NCBI GenBank assembly: GCA_026004035.1 | Contig: BPII01000010.1 | Location: 19,084-83,083, forward strand | Direction: 5' to 3' | Length of the DNA stretch: 64,000 nucleotides | DNA from: Candidatus Sericytochromatia bacterium | Lineage (GTDB): Bacteria; Cyanobacteriota; Sericytochromatia; UBA7694; JACMQJ01 | In this document: positions 25,141-33,586 of the stretch, one piece after another | How positions within the stretch are numbered: the stretch's first letter is position 1 | How the letters are laid out: each line of letters opens with the position of its first letter | Translations under genes and position numbers: made by a program | Notes under the pieces: generated by a model | Seen by the model: only the letters and a program-made list of their open reading frames with translations | What the model was told of the DNA's origin: nothing | Database searches by the model: none

Positions 25141-25476
25141 ATGGATATAGATTTAAAAGATATTCCAGTTCCTGAAAGTGTTTCTTTTTTAAGAATATAC
25201 GGGAAAGATCAAATAGAAGATTTGAAAAGAGATATTTTAAATTATAATTTAGACAATATTGATATTTCAAGAATTTATGTTTTTTTAAATAGATCAATTT
25301 ATATTCCAAATAATGTTTATTTAGAATATATTTTATTTATTGAAAACAGAAATGATTTATCTTATTATAAAACTATAAAAAACATAAAAAATAAGAGAAA
25401 AGATAATGATTTATTAATTATAAATTTAGATGAAAATAGTTGTTTATTTATAGTAAGAAATATTTATGTTATTTGA
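25141..25476 (+). CDS. Hypothetical protein
   Basis: A 111-residue protein, mixed alpha/beta with many Asp and Ile, not recognised. It has no visible ribosome site and starts 46 bases after a terminator in AT-rich sequence, so it may also be leaderless, although I cannot assign a convincing -10/-35 pair. It overlaps the helix-turn-helix gene that follows by 11 bases, so the two are probably expressed together. Confidence 0.45.
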   Translation: MDIDLKDIPVPESVSFLRIYGKDQIEDLKRDILNYNLDNIDISRIYVFLNRSIYIPNNVYLEYILFIENRNDLSYYKTIKNIKNKRKDNDLLIINLDENSCLFIVRNIYVI

Positions 25477-26395
25477 TTTAAAAATTAAGGGAAATCCAGT
25501 AATAAAAAACGACTTGTTAGGTACAAGATATAAGTCTTTCAAGAATAAGTATGAAAGGTTAATATTCGAGCAGTTTGTTATTGATGATTTTTTATTAATT
25601 GGAGATTTACAAGAAGTTTGTAAAAAATATAATATTACAGAAAAAAGTTTGATGAGAATTCTATATAAGTATGGTATAGATTTAAGAAGTTATAATTTAC
25701 CTACTCCATCTTCTCATTCTTTTAATGTTTTGTATACTTATTTATTTTTACAGAATTTTCCTGAATTATCCTTGAAAGAGATATCTAAAATAATAGGTGT
25801 TAGTGAAAAAGTAATTCTCGCTATTGTTAAGGCGCTAAAAGAGAAAGGATTTTTAAGAAATGAATACTTCAAAAGCATTGAAAGAAAAAAACAGACGATT
25901 AAATATAAGAAAATAGATTATATTAATAGTAGAATAAAAATTTTGAATTATAAAGGATTAGAAATTCCTGTATTTTCTAAAACAGAATTTCTTAAAATTG
26001 TCGGTTTATCTCAAAGCTATTATAGTCATTTATTAAAAGATGGAACATTAAAAGGTGGCTTCATTGAGATAGATGGAAAATATTATTATACAATCTACGA
26101 ACTGATATTATATCTTTATGTAATATGGAATTATGCTCCTCTTTCAAGAAGATTAAAATTAAGAAACCAAAAAGTAAAAAACTTAGTAGAAAAAGGTTAT
26201 AATTATATTAAATCTTGTATAGAGCAAGGAAAATATCCATTAGAAATACCTATTATATCTTATTTTAAGAATATTTCAGATTTGAGAAATAAGTTGAGTT
26301 ATATTTTAAAAAGTTATAATATTGTTAATAATAATCTTTTATTTGATCTTGAAAATTTGATTTTGACTAATACTTTACTTCAAAAAAAATCTTGA
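25466..26395 (+). CDS. DNA-binding protein with two helix-turn-helix regions
   Basis: A 309-residue basic protein. Seen: a first HTH-like segment (DLQEVCKKYNITEKSLMRIL, about 50-69), a second (SLKEISKIIGVSEKVILAIV, about 100-119) and a MerR/excisionase-like winged segment (FSKTEFLKIVGLSQSYYSHL, about 169-188) followed by IDGKYYYTIYEL. This combination suits a transcription regulator, replication initiator or small terminase. The large terminase gene is far away at 52325, so a regulatory role is preferred. The exact function is not known. Confidence 0.6.
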   Translation: MLFDLKIKGNPVIKNDLLGTRYKSFKNKYERLIFEQFVIDDFLLIGDLQEVCKKYNITEKSLMRILYKYGIDLRSYNLPTPSSHSFNVLYTYLFLQNFPELSLKEISKIIGVSEKVILAIVKALKEKGFLRNEYFKSIERKKQTIKYKKIDYINSRIKILNYKGLEIPVFSKTEFLKIVGLSQSYYSHLLKDGTLKGGFIEIDGKYYYTIYELILYLYVIWNYAPLSRRLKLRNQKVKNLVEKGYNYIKSCIEQGKYPLEIPIISYFKNISDLRNKLSYILKSYNIVNNNLLFDLENLILTNTLLQKKS

Positions 26396-26425
26396 AAAAA
26401 TAATCGTTTATATTTTTGTTAAAGT

Positions 26426-26662
26426 ATGAACATAAAAGAAAAAATATCATCGAGAAAACTTTGGATTACTTTAGTTTTAATTATTTTATCTACTATAATG
26501 AAGTATTTAGATAAACTAGATGATTTATATTATGCGATTATAGTGTTAAGTTCAGCTATAATTTATATTTTTGTTGAAGGGACAATTGATGTTAATAAGT
26601 TAAAAATTAAGACAGAAATTATTGAGTTAGGGAAAGAAGATGCCAGTAAAGAAAAAATTTAA
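26426..26662 (+). CDS. Small membrane protein, holin-like
   Basis: A 78-residue protein with an N-terminal SRKLWITLVLIILSTIM membrane helix and a second (YAIIVLSSAIIYIFVEG), followed by a charged cytoplasmic tail. The pattern KEKISSRKLW near the start and YIFVEGTID after the second helix resembles a common family of small phage holin-like membrane proteins, from memory. Two helices with a charged tail fit class II holins. No ribosome site is visible before the ATG. It overlaps the next gene by 23 bases. Confidence 0.58.
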   Translation: MNIKEKISSRKLWITLVLIILSTIMKYLDKLDDLYYAIIVLSSAIIYIFVEGTIDVNKLKIKTEIIELGKEDASKEKI

Positions 26663-27128
26663 TTATAAGGTTTTAGATGTTGATGAATTTATAAAAGCTT
26701 TAAATGGATATCCATATCAAGAAGTTTTAGTAAAGTCGTTAGAATTAAAGGAACTGGTATATTTAATGTTCGAAAATCCTGAAAAGTTTAATATCTTAAA
26801 GAAATTAGAAAATTTTAGTGATTTAGAAAAATTAGAAGAGAATTCAAATATAAAAGAATATCTATTAACTATAATAGATTATGATCTAGTTGAGATATTA
26901 AAAGAATTGTCTGAAAGGTACAAGATACTCTTTTATGATTTTTATTTACCAGGATTAGTAAATTTTCTATTAAAAGAGTTTATAGAGAACATACTAGAAA
27001 ACGATGAAAGGTTTGTTGTTGTTAAAAACAAATATTTCAAGAAATTAAATAAGAAAAATTATCCTGTATTTATTCAAAAAAACAAATCAACAATAGGAGA
27101 CAAAAATGGAAAATACAACGAAAAATAA
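26640..27128 (+). CDS. Hypothetical protein
   Basis: A 162-residue helical protein rich in Leu, Glu and Lys, not recognised. It contains LPGLVNFLLKEFIENIL near residues 107-123. The start lies inside the end of the holin-like gene, with GGGAAAGAAG as a weak ribosome site, and its end overlaps the next gene by 23 bases. The reading frame is sustained and the overlaps show a tight operon, so it is real. Possibly tail-assembly related given the larger acidic gene behind it, but unproven. Confidence 0.45.
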   Translation: MPVKKKFNYKVLDVDEFIKALNGYPYQEVLVKSLELKELVYLMFENPEKFNILKKLENFSDLEKLEENSNIKEYLLTIIDYDLVEILKELSERYKILFYDFYLPGLVNFLLKEFIENILENDERFVVVKNKYFKKLNKKNYPVFIQKNKSTIGDKNGKYNEK

Positions 27129-28086
27129 ATTCAATAAAATAGCGTTTGATAAAGAAAAGTTATTAAATTTGGATAAAATAGAAATGGAAAAGGTTTACAA
27201 TGAAGTTATTAACATAGTATCGGAAGATATAGTAGAAAAATTAGTTAAGGTAGAAAATTTATTGGATTTTGTTATAAAAAATTTTTATATTTTATCTAAT
27301 TTTAGTTTAAATTTTTCTGAATATACAGGATCTACTAAAACTTTATTGTTAAGAGAGGTATATTTTCAAGATAATGAAAATAGAGACTTGTATTTAGAAA
27401 GATATAATGAATGTTTTAATTCTGTAAAATCTGATTATGATTTTGTTAATTTATTATCTGATTTACAAAGTTTATTTAATGGGTTTATAAACGGATTTGT
27501 TGAAAAGGGAGACATTTATTTTTTAATTTTAGCTTTTACATCTTTGTTAAATTCAGTAATTACTGGTTTGCATAAGATTATAAATAACAAATTAACGGAA
27601 CTTTCTCAGGAATATAATTTAAGTAGTTTAGGTAAGATATTAAGTATTATTGATTTTGATTTAGGAATTACTACGAAATTTTTAAGTAGAGTAAATCAAT
27701 ACGGGTTTCCTTTATTGCAATTAGAAGTTTCAAGTAATAATGATTATTATGAATATTTAAGATTATCTAAGGAAATAGAATTTGTTGTTGTTGTAAATTA
27801 TCCTTACTTGAAAGATGATTTTGTTGTTGTAGAAAATAATTTAAGAGGTACAGATAGATTATTGAATGATATAATAAAATATAACACATCTCAAAAAGAA
27901 ATTGAAAATGAAAATGATCTTCCTGATATTATAAGAGTTTCTACCGACTCAATAGAAAAATCTTTATTTGTAAGTATTAAAGGTTTTAATTATGTCAATA
28001 TAGAAAATAAAAATCAATTTATAGCCCTCTTTCAAGATGTACTATCAAAAAAAGAAAAACTAATCGAAATAAAATTGTTGTTGTAA
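27106..28086 (+). CDS. Hypothetical protein ending the rightward block
   Basis: A 326-residue acidic protein with helical N-terminal two thirds and beta-rich ends (EIEFVVVVNYPYLKDDFVVV). Not recognised and without membrane segments. The AATAGGAG site is good. It is the last gene before the accessory block; after its stop, 235 bases of very AT-rich sequence begin with TTGTTGTTG repeats like those at 34.6 kb. The function is unknown. Confidence 0.45.
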   Translation: MENTTKNKFNKIAFDKEKLLNLDKIEMEKVYNEVINIVSEDIVEKLVKVENLLDFVIKNFYILSNFSLNFSEYTGSTKTLLLREVYFQDNENRDLYLERYNECFNSVKSDYDFVNLLSDLQSLFNGFINGFVEKGDIYFLILAFTSLLNSVITGLHKIINNKLTELSQEYNLSSLGKILSIIDFDLGITTKFLSRVNQYGFPLLQLEVSSNNDYYEYLRLSKEIEFVVVVNYPYLKDDFVVVENNLRGTDRLLNDIIKYNTSQKEIENENDLPDIIRVSTDSIEKSLFVSIKGFNYVNIENKNQFIALFQDVLSKKEKLIEIKLLL

Positions 28087-28320
28087 TTGTTGTTGTAAAA
28101 AATAACATCATAAACCAGTAGTACAAGTATAGTTTAAAAAATTTATAAATTTTTATAAGTTATGGTCGATTTATTTATATTATAAAACATTTTTCTATTA
28201 AATAAAAGTAAAAAATTAAATTCAATAAAAATTATAAAAAAATTTTGGTTTTTGAATAATTTTCTTCCTTTATATATATAAAATTGCGGTTGAGAAAAAA
28301 AATTTCAAAAATTCAAAAAA
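28087..28320. other. Gene-free AT-rich spacer
   Basis: No gene seen. It starts with two TTGTTGTTGTAA-like copies and continues as almost pure A/T with poly-A runs; it leads into the phage-type promoter at 28326. It marks the left edge of the accessory block. Confidence 0.6.
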
Positions 28321-28325
28321 AATGA

Positions 28326-28358
28326 ACGATTTTTTAAAGGAAAAAAGCGTTATATATA
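28326..28358 (+). promoter_or_regulatory. Phage-type promoter of the accessory block
   Basis: ACGATTTTTT at 28326-28335, 13 bases, GTTATATATA at 28349-28358. Identical in layout to the promoters at 1414 and 12920. It lies 23 bases before the ATG at 28382 (ribosome site AAAGGAGG) and could drive the whole 28.4-33.6 kb operon. Confidence 0.72.
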
Positions 28359-28381
28359 GAAATCAAAAAAAAGGAGGTTGT

Positions 28382-28591
28382 ATGAAATTGAACAAAGATG
28401 AAATTTTAAATATTTTAAAAAGGAAAAAAAAAGTAATTATAAAAGTTAGAAGTTTAGATGATGATTTGGAATTTTACATAACAAATTTTTATTTAAAAGT
28501 TATTAGAGAATTAGATAAAGATTTTTTTAAAAGATTTTTAGAATGTAATGAATTTTTTATTGATTCTAATTATCCAGCCAGAGCCGTTTAG
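28382..28591 (+). CDS. Small basic protein heading the accessory operon
   Basis: A 69-residue protein. The start is the ATG at 28382 directly after AAAGGAGG; the upstream in-frame ATG at 28322 would overlap the promoter. It has a Lys-rich N-terminal helix (DEILNILKRKKK) and a strand-helix pattern (VIIKVRSLDDDLEFYI). Not recognised. A perfect stem-loop spans its stop codon (28574-28598). As the first product of a phage-type promoter it may be a regulator or a small inhibitor. Confidence 0.5.
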   Translation: MKLNKDEILNILKRKKKVIIKVRSLDDDLEFYITNFYLKVIRELDKDFFKRFLECNEFFIDSNYPARAV

Positions 28592-28598
28592 TGGCTGG
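28574..28598 (+). promoter_or_regulatory. Stem-loop across the stop codon
   Basis: CCAGCCA / TGGCTGG with an 11-base loop that contains the TAG stop of the 28382 gene. No T-run follows, so it may be an RNA-processing or attenuation structure rather than a terminator. Confidence 0.55.
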
Positions 28599-28634
28599 AA
28601 CGCACTATTTAAAATAATTAAAAGGAGGAAGTAC

Positions 28635-28793
28635 ATGGATGATAAAGTAAAAAATTTACTTAAAGATTTACTAAAAGAGATAGTATTTGAAAATTTAGAT
28701 TCTAATGAAAATAATGAAAATAATGAAAATGTAGAGCTAGAAATTAGCGAAATTGACTCTGAGAATATTAAACAAAATGCTAAGTCTGGTTAG
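28635..28793 (+). CDS. Very small acidic protein
   Basis: A 52-residue protein starting at the ATG at 28635 behind AAAGGAGG. A helical N-terminus (DDKVKNLLKDLLKEIVF) is followed by a strongly acidic, Asn/Glu-rich part coded by three exact 9-base repeats (AATGAAAAT). It could mimic nucleic acid or be a regulatory tail. Its 3' end forms one arm of a stem-loop (28779-28807). Not recognised. Confidence 0.45.
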   Translation: MDDKVKNLLKDLLKEIVFENLDSNENNENNENVELEISEIDSENIKQNAKSG

Positions 28794-28862
28794 AAAGCCA
28801 GCTTAGCGATTTAAGCCGTGTTCGGCTTGGATAAATTCCAGGTCGGGCACGGCTTTTTTTTT
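28779..28862 (+). terminator. Double stem-loop with terminator
   Basis: First hairpin: GCTAAG-t-CTGG / CCAGCTTAGC (28779-28807), overlapping the previous stop codon. Second: AAGCCGTG... / ...CACGGCTT (28813-28855), about 14 pairs with G-U wobbles and an extending inner stem, followed by eight Ts. The second is a good intrinsic terminator. Readthrough would be needed to express the E1/E2/JAB genes behind it, so it may be a control point. Confidence 0.75.
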
Positions 28863-28886
28863 GGACTTTTTAAATTGGAGATTTTT

Positions 28887-29159
28887 ATGGAATTTAGAAT
28901 AAAATTAGAAAAAAAAGAAAAAAAGTATGTAGCAAGTTGCTACATACTTACTAGTGATGGGGAAATAATCCCATTAGAAAAAGTAATGGGATTATTTCAA
29001 GGTAGAAACTTGGAAGAAATAGAAATGAAAATCAGAAGAAAATTAGAAAAATCAAATTCTCTACTATTAGAAAGCATATATAGACATGTGGCTATGAATA
29101 AAGAAAAAATTACTTCTAAAATTGAAAATAAAAACTTTTATGATTCAATTTTAGTTTAG
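28887..29159 (+). CDS. Hypothetical protein with two hairpins in its coding sequence
   Basis: A 90-residue basic protein from the ATG at 28887 (TTGGAG site). It begins with strands (FRIKLEKKEKKYVASCYILT) and has a helical centre. The start loosely resembles HicB-like domains but lacks their signature. Within codons 13-38 the DNA forms two perfect inverted repeats (13-base stem at 28923-28949 and 14-base stem at 28963-28997). Not recognised. I see no C-terminal Gly-Gly, so it is not an obvious ubiquitin-like partner of the genes behind it. Confidence 0.45.
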   Translation: MEFRIKLEKKEKKYVASCYILTSDGEIIPLEKVMGLFQGRNLEEIEMKIRRKLEKSNSLLLESIYRHVAMNKEKITSKIENKNFYDSILV

Positions 29160-29174
29160 ATTTAGGAGGTAGTT

Positions 29175-30791
29175 ATGGAAAAAGAAATTTTCGAAGTTTT
29201 AGAAGAGTTAGATATAGAAAAATTAGAAAAAAATGTTGTGTTTGAGATTGGATATAAAAAAGGAAAAGAAAATGGATATGATGCTGGATATGAGGATGGA
29301 TATGAAAAAGGGAAAGAAGTTGGATACGAAGAAGGATATGGTTCTGGATATGAAGAAGGAAAAGAAGATGGATATAGAGAGGGGTATAGGGAAGGGAAAG
29401 AGGTTGGATACGAAGAAGGATATGAAGCTGGCATCGAAAATAGCGATACTTATGATGAAGGATATAATTCTGGTTATGAACTAGGAAAAAAAGAAGGTTT
29501 CAAGCTAGGACTAAAATCAGCTTTTTCAAACCAAATAGAAGAATTAGAATTAGAAGGATCAGATAAAATTCTACTGGCAGAGTATGAGAAGTTTAAAATC
29601 CAAATTTTTAAAAAATTAGAAAGTCTTTCTAGAAAAGACTACATAAATAATTTAGAATTTGATGATCTTTTTAATATTCTTATAGAAATTCTAAGAACTA
29701 TTAAATCTAAATATTCTGGATTAATTTCTTATGATTTACTGATAAAAGATCCAGCGATATTTTTAAACTTATACAGTCAAATCAGCTCTATTATTAATAG
29801 AAACTTTTCAGTGAATATTGAATCTAAGCTAATTGATCATTTATCTACTAGATATTCGCTAAATCCTTCTTACATGAAAAACATAATAAACATAGAAACT
29901 GATCTTTATAAAATAATAAAAGTTATATGTAAAGAAAATAAATCGTTTTGTTTTAGAAATTATATTCTAAGTGAAAATATATTTAAATTTATTTATAGGA
30001 ATGAAACAAGTATTTCTAAAATAGATTATGAGAAGTTTTTCAAATTTTTATTTTCTAAAAGTGTTGAATTAATTAATACCAAATTTGAAATAATTTCTAG
30101 ATTAAGAAAATTAGAAAATAAATTAAGAATAAACTTCCTAGGAGCAGGAGGAGTTAATTCAAATCTAATTTATCTGTGGGTATTATCATGGAAATATTTT
30201 CATGAAATTTTCTATTTTGATGGTATTCAAATTTGGGATCTTGTTACTTTAAGGATTTACGATCCAGACAAGTTTCAGTTATCCAATATTTTTAGGATTA
30301 TTCCTAGTATAAATATTGGAGCTAGAAAGCCTTGTGAAATAACAAATGTCATAAAGCGCGCCTATTATAAAGCTAATTGTTTCTATAAAAATGCTTTTAT
30401 AAAACACGATGTAAAAGATTTAGACCCAACTTCTAATATTTGTGTTGGATTAGTTTCTACAAACGAAAGAAAGGAAATATATAATGGTTTGGCTGAAAGA
30501 AAAATTAACTTTTTAGAAGTAACTTCTCTTAATAACTATGTATATTTTAGAGAGAATCCTCTAATAGACGAAGATTTGTTTTTAGCAAATGAGACGTATG
30601 GTCAACTAGATCCATTTTCTTTTATGAGTGATTTTTTCTTTAACTGGAAGGAATTGGATAAATTTATTTTAAGAGTATTAGAAAATGGTTATGTAGAAAG
30701 GAACAAAAGAGAAAAATTAAGAAATACAAAAAGATCTATAATTATGTTAGATAATATTTTACAAAAAATCAACCAAGGAGGGGTTATATGA
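29175..30791 (+). CDS. E1/ThiF-like adenylating protein with GYxxG repeats
   Basis: A 538-residue protein with an adenylating (E1/ThiF/MoeB) domain, which in known systems activates the C-terminus of a ubiquitin-like protein with ATP. Seen: INFLGAGGVNSNLIYLW (about 319-335; GxGGxxS nucleotide loop), RIYDPDKFQLSNIFR (DxDx..xSNxxR block, about 353-367), GARKPCEI with the conserved Lys, and LVSTNERKEI (usual TDN is STN). Residues 25-105 are an unusual chain of G(Y/K)xx tetrapeptides. A helical middle of about 200 residues is unassigned. It is followed by E2-like and JAB-like genes, with a 4-base overlap to the first. Confidence 0.8.
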   Translation: MEKEIFEVLEELDIEKLEKNVVFEIGYKKGKENGYDAGYEDGYEKGKEVGYEEGYGSGYEEGKEDGYREGYREGKEVGYEEGYEAGIENSDTYDEGYNSGYELGKKEGFKLGLKSAFSNQIEELELEGSDKILLAEYEKFKIQIFKKLESLSRKDYINNLEFDDLFNILIEILRTIKSKYSGLISYDLLIKDPAIFLNLYSQISSIINRNFSVNIESKLIDHLSTRYSLNPSYMKNIINIETDLYKIIKVICKENKSFCFRNYILSENIFKFIYRNETSISKIDYEKFFKFLFSKSVELINTKFEIISRLRKLENKLRINFLGAGGVNSNLIYLWVLSWKYFHEIFYFDGIQIWDLVTLRIYDPDKFQLSNIFRIIPSINIGARKPCEITNVIKRAYYKANCFYKNAFIKHDVKDLDPTSNICVGLVSTNERKEIYNGLAERKINFLEVTSLNNYVYFRENPLIDEDLFLANETYGQLDPFSFMSDFFFNWKELDKFILRVLENGYVERNKREKLRNTKRSIIMLDNILQKINQGGVI

Positions 30792-31726
30792 ATATAAAAG
30801 ATTTAATTTTAGAAGAAATAAAAAGCGAAAAAAAAGTAGGAAGTTTATTCATAAAAGAAGTTAGAATTGATGAGGTAATAGAAATTCCAGAAATATTACT
30901 AGAAAGAGAAGATTTTTTTAATTATCAGGATTTTATAGTTAAAAAAGTAAGTTTAAATCTAATTGACGGGCTAAAACTATTGGAAAAATTATATGGAAAT
31001 AAACTATTTTATGGGTGTTTATTAGATATTTATGAATTTGATTTTAAATATTGGTTTGGTGATAGAAAACTAATAAATTTTAGCGAAGTTTTAATGATTA
31101 ATAATAGAAAAGAATTTGTAAAAAATCATCTAGACAATGTTTATGGAAAATTCAATTTTTATCTTTATTTTTATAAAAAAGAGCCAGTTCTAAAAAAACT
31201 TAATAAAGATGAAGAAAAATTACTGGAATTTGAAGTAGATCTATATCTAAGAAGTTTCTGCGATATTGATCTAGTGTTAGGTCTGAAAATGGATGAGCTA
31301 ATGGAAATTATTGAAGCTTCTAGCTTAGCTCAAAAATTTATTAATAATAGTTTTATAGATTTACAGAAAATTATCCCAAAAAAGAAAGAAAATTCGTTAT
31401 TTTCTATTCCAGTAACAGTATTAGCTAGTGAATTATCTTATCCGTATTATGGCAATATAGTTTTTAATTTTGGAAGTAAAATAGAAGTTATCTATGAAGG
31501 AATATTTGGAAGTCCTAACATAAAACCAAATAGTATCTGTCTTGGGAATTTTAGCAATGATAATATTCTAAATTATTTTGTCTTGAAAGACGGGAATTTA
31601 AATAGCCCGTATAAAACCAAGATTGTTTTAGATGACGTTGGACTATTAGATACTTATATTTATTTACTAAAAAACATTATAAAAAATTTAATAAAAGAAT
31701 TGCTAAAACAATTAGAGGAGGTTTAG
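30788..31726 (+). CDS. E2-like (UBC fold) protein, putative
   Basis: A 312-residue protein. The segment FGSPNIKPNSICLGNF (about 239-254) copies the active-site region of ubiquitin-conjugating enzymes (HPNI...G.ICL): SPN replaces HPN and Cys near 250 is at the catalytic position. A strand-rich stretch before it and C-terminal helices after it agree with the E2 fold. The N-terminal 200 residues are unassigned. It overlaps the E1-like gene by 4 bases (ATGA) and precedes the JAB-like gene by 1 base. The E2 call rests on motif plus gene order; catalytic activity is not proven. Confidence 0.65.
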   Translation: MNIKDLILEEIKSEKKVGSLFIKEVRIDEVIEIPEILLEREDFFNYQDFIVKKVSLNLIDGLKLLEKLYGNKLFYGCLLDIYEFDFKYWFGDRKLINFSEVLMINNRKEFVKNHLDNVYGKFNFYLYFYKKEPVLKKLNKDEEKLLEFEVDLYLRSFCDIDLVLGLKMDELMEIIEASSLAQKFINNSFIDLQKIIPKKKENSLFSIPVTVLASELSYPYYGNIVFNFGSKIEVIYEGIFGSPNIKPNSICLGNFSNDNILNYFVLKDGNLNSPYKTKIVLDDVGLLDTYIYLLKNIIKNLIKELLKQLEEV

Positions 31727-31727
31727 T

Positions 31728-32735
31728 ATGAAATTCAAAAAAAATAAAAAGGAAGATGTATTAGCATCTTCCTTAGTTTCAACAGAAGATAAGAAAAATC
31801 CAGAAATATTGGAGACAGATAGAATTTGTACAATATTATACTTTCAAGAAAAATGGATGTATAATTCTTTAGTAAAAAAATGTAGAAAAATTGCTAAAGG
31901 GAATGAATTTCAATTTAATTTCAATGTCCTAGAAGTTCTTCTTGAAAGTAAAGATAAAAAAGCAAAAATATTTTTAGTGTTTCCTTTAGGGATATTTAAC
32001 TATCCTCAGAAGGTGACTGGAGCTAGTATCTTTTTTAATTTGATTGATGTTAATAATATTTCTAAGGAAATTGATGAAGAATCAAAAAAAATTATGAATA
32101 AAATTATTCCTAAATTAAACTCTCTAAAGAAATTAGAGAGTTTATTTAATATTAAGTATCTTTATGTTAGAGATGGGATGTCAATTCATAGGCATCCTGG
32201 AAGATTTGGCTTTAGTAGTACTGATCTAGATATGAATAAGAATAATCCTGGTGTTGTTTACAGGAAGTCATCAGGAAAGGGATTTGTTCAGGTAGATAAT
32301 GTTATGTATTGGGAAGATCAGTTTGAATTGATTACCAGTGAATCTAGATATATAGTCTTAAAAGATTTTAGGGGGGCTTACGTTATTAATGATTGCGTAG
32401 CTATTGTTAAAAAATATAGCAAATTATATGAAAAATATCTTGGAATAGAGGATAGTGAATTTTATACAATTGGTGTTTCAAGGATTTTAGAAACGCCGTT
32501 AGGAGATGTATTTAAAGAATTACTGTCTAAAATAGATTATGATATTTTCTATAAAGTAGATCCTTCTAATATAGAAGAGTATATACCAATTTATAAAACT
32601 AGTTTTTATTACGACAACTATAAAAATAAAAAAGATAATTTGAAAGAAAAAGAATATTTATATTATGGTAAAGAGGATTTAGAAAAAGGTTTATATTTTT
32701 TTGATGATGAAGATTGGGAACTCTACTGGAAATAA
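31728..32735 (+). CDS. JAB/MPN-like metalloprotease, putative
   Basis: A 335-residue protein. Seen: MSIHRHPGRFGFSSTD (about 150-165), a JAMM-type zinc site HxHP...SxxD, followed by NPGVVYRKSSG. The gap between the second His and Ser is one residue shorter than in most JAMM proteases (6 instead of 7), so activity should be tested. In ubiquitin-like systems JAB enzymes trim or remove the modifier. It lies third in the E1-E2-JAB order. The C-terminal 120 residues are acidic and unassigned. A perfect 10-base stem-loop lies in codons 8-16. Confidence 0.72.
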   Translation: MKFKKNKKEDVLASSLVSTEDKKNPEILETDRICTILYFQEKWMYNSLVKKCRKIAKGNEFQFNFNVLEVLLESKDKKAKIFLVFPLGIFNYPQKVTGASIFFNLIDVNNISKEIDEESKKIMNKIIPKLNSLKKLESLFNIKYLYVRDGMSIHRHPGRFGFSSTDLDMNKNNPGVVYRKSSGKGFVQVDNVMYWEDQFELITSESRYIVLKDFRGAYVINDCVAIVKKYSKLYEKYLGIEDSEFYTIGVSRILETPLGDVFKELLSKIDYDIFYKVDPSNIEEYIPIYKTSFYYDNYKNKKDNLKEKEYLYYGKEDLEKGLYFFDDEDWELYWK

Positions 32736-32750
32736 TTTCAGGAGGTTTTT

Positions 32751-33572
32751 ATGTATAAGTTTGGAAACAAGTTTCAAGAGTATTTTAGAAAAAATAAGAG
32801 AAGGTTTCTAAAAAACGATTGGATAAGAGATACTCTTGAATTGGTAGATCCGTTCTATAATTTTCATAAAAAAATTTTTGAAAAGAAGTTTAATGTAGAG
32901 ATTTATAAATTTGAACATCAATTAATTAGAATGTTATATTTATATCTCATAGCTGATAATTTAGAAGAAATTAAGAATGTAGATAATGTAGATTTGGTAA
33001 AAAAGTTATTTTTTAAAGAGGGATTATATCTAGTAGGGGTTTATGATAAACTTAGTATTCCTACTAGAAGATTTGTATCGTCGAATAGTCATATTCTTCT
33101 AAAAACAAAAAGCAATATTGATCTAAATATTTTATCTAAGGATAAATTTGATCTTAGAAGGTATTTACTAAACGATATTATTTTCTATTTTTTTAATCTT
33201 TATTTAGATACTGATTTAGATTTATATCTTTTTAATGAAAATTTATTTTTTGAAAAAAAACACCAATACGGAATTGGTGCTATGTTGTTAAAAAGCAAGT
33301 ACAGATCAAACATTTTGATCCATAGAAAAAAGGTCTTTGATTCTGGGAATGTACAAAATTTTATCTTAATAGGATATGCTGGCGAAAGATTTATAAATGA
33401 AGATCTAAAATTTGACATTTTCAAGTATGTAGAAAGTTATTCTAGAATAGATTTAATAAAATGGCAGTATAATCTGTTCCAGGAAATTGATCCTGTAAAG
33501 AGCTACATAATAAAAGCATTACATAGGGGGTATTTTACTCCCAGAATTGGAAAAGTTAAAAGAAAAAAATAA
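32751..33572 (+). CDS. Hypothetical protein, last gene of the E1/E2/JAB operon
   Basis: A 273-residue basic protein with no recognised motif. It is helical at the N-terminus, mixed in the middle and ends in a Lys-rich tail (GKVKRKK). The AGGAGG site and 15-base gap show that it belongs to the same operon; a terminator follows. It could be a substrate, adaptor or ligase-like component for the module, but there is no RING or other E3 signature (no Cys/His cluster). Contains the CACCAAT / ATTGGTG hairpin at 33261-33279. Confidence 0.45.
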   Translation: MYKFGNKFQEYFRKNKRRFLKNDWIRDTLELVDPFYNFHKKIFEKKFNVEIYKFEHQLIRMLYLYLIADNLEEIKNVDNVDLVKKLFFKEGLYLVGVYDKLSIPTRRFVSSNSHILLKTKSNIDLNILSKDKFDLRRYLLNDIIFYFFNLYLDTDLDLYLFNENLFFEKKHQYGIGAMLLKSKYRSNILIHRKKVFDSGNVQNFILIGYAGERFINEDLKFDIFKYVESYSRIDLIKWQYNLFQEIDPVKSYIIKALHRGYFTPRIGKVKRKK

Positions 33573-33586
33573 CTATTAACACTTCC

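Noticed and set aside
28382..29159. Ubiquitin-like partner among the three small genes before the E1-like gene
   Set aside because: None ends in Gly-Gly or shows a clear beta-grasp pattern by eye; structure prediction would be needed.
29162..29434. Leftward open frame rich in Pro-Ser-Tyr opposite the E1-like gene
   Set aside because: It is the mirror of the GYxxG repeats, has no ribosome site, and runs against the operon.
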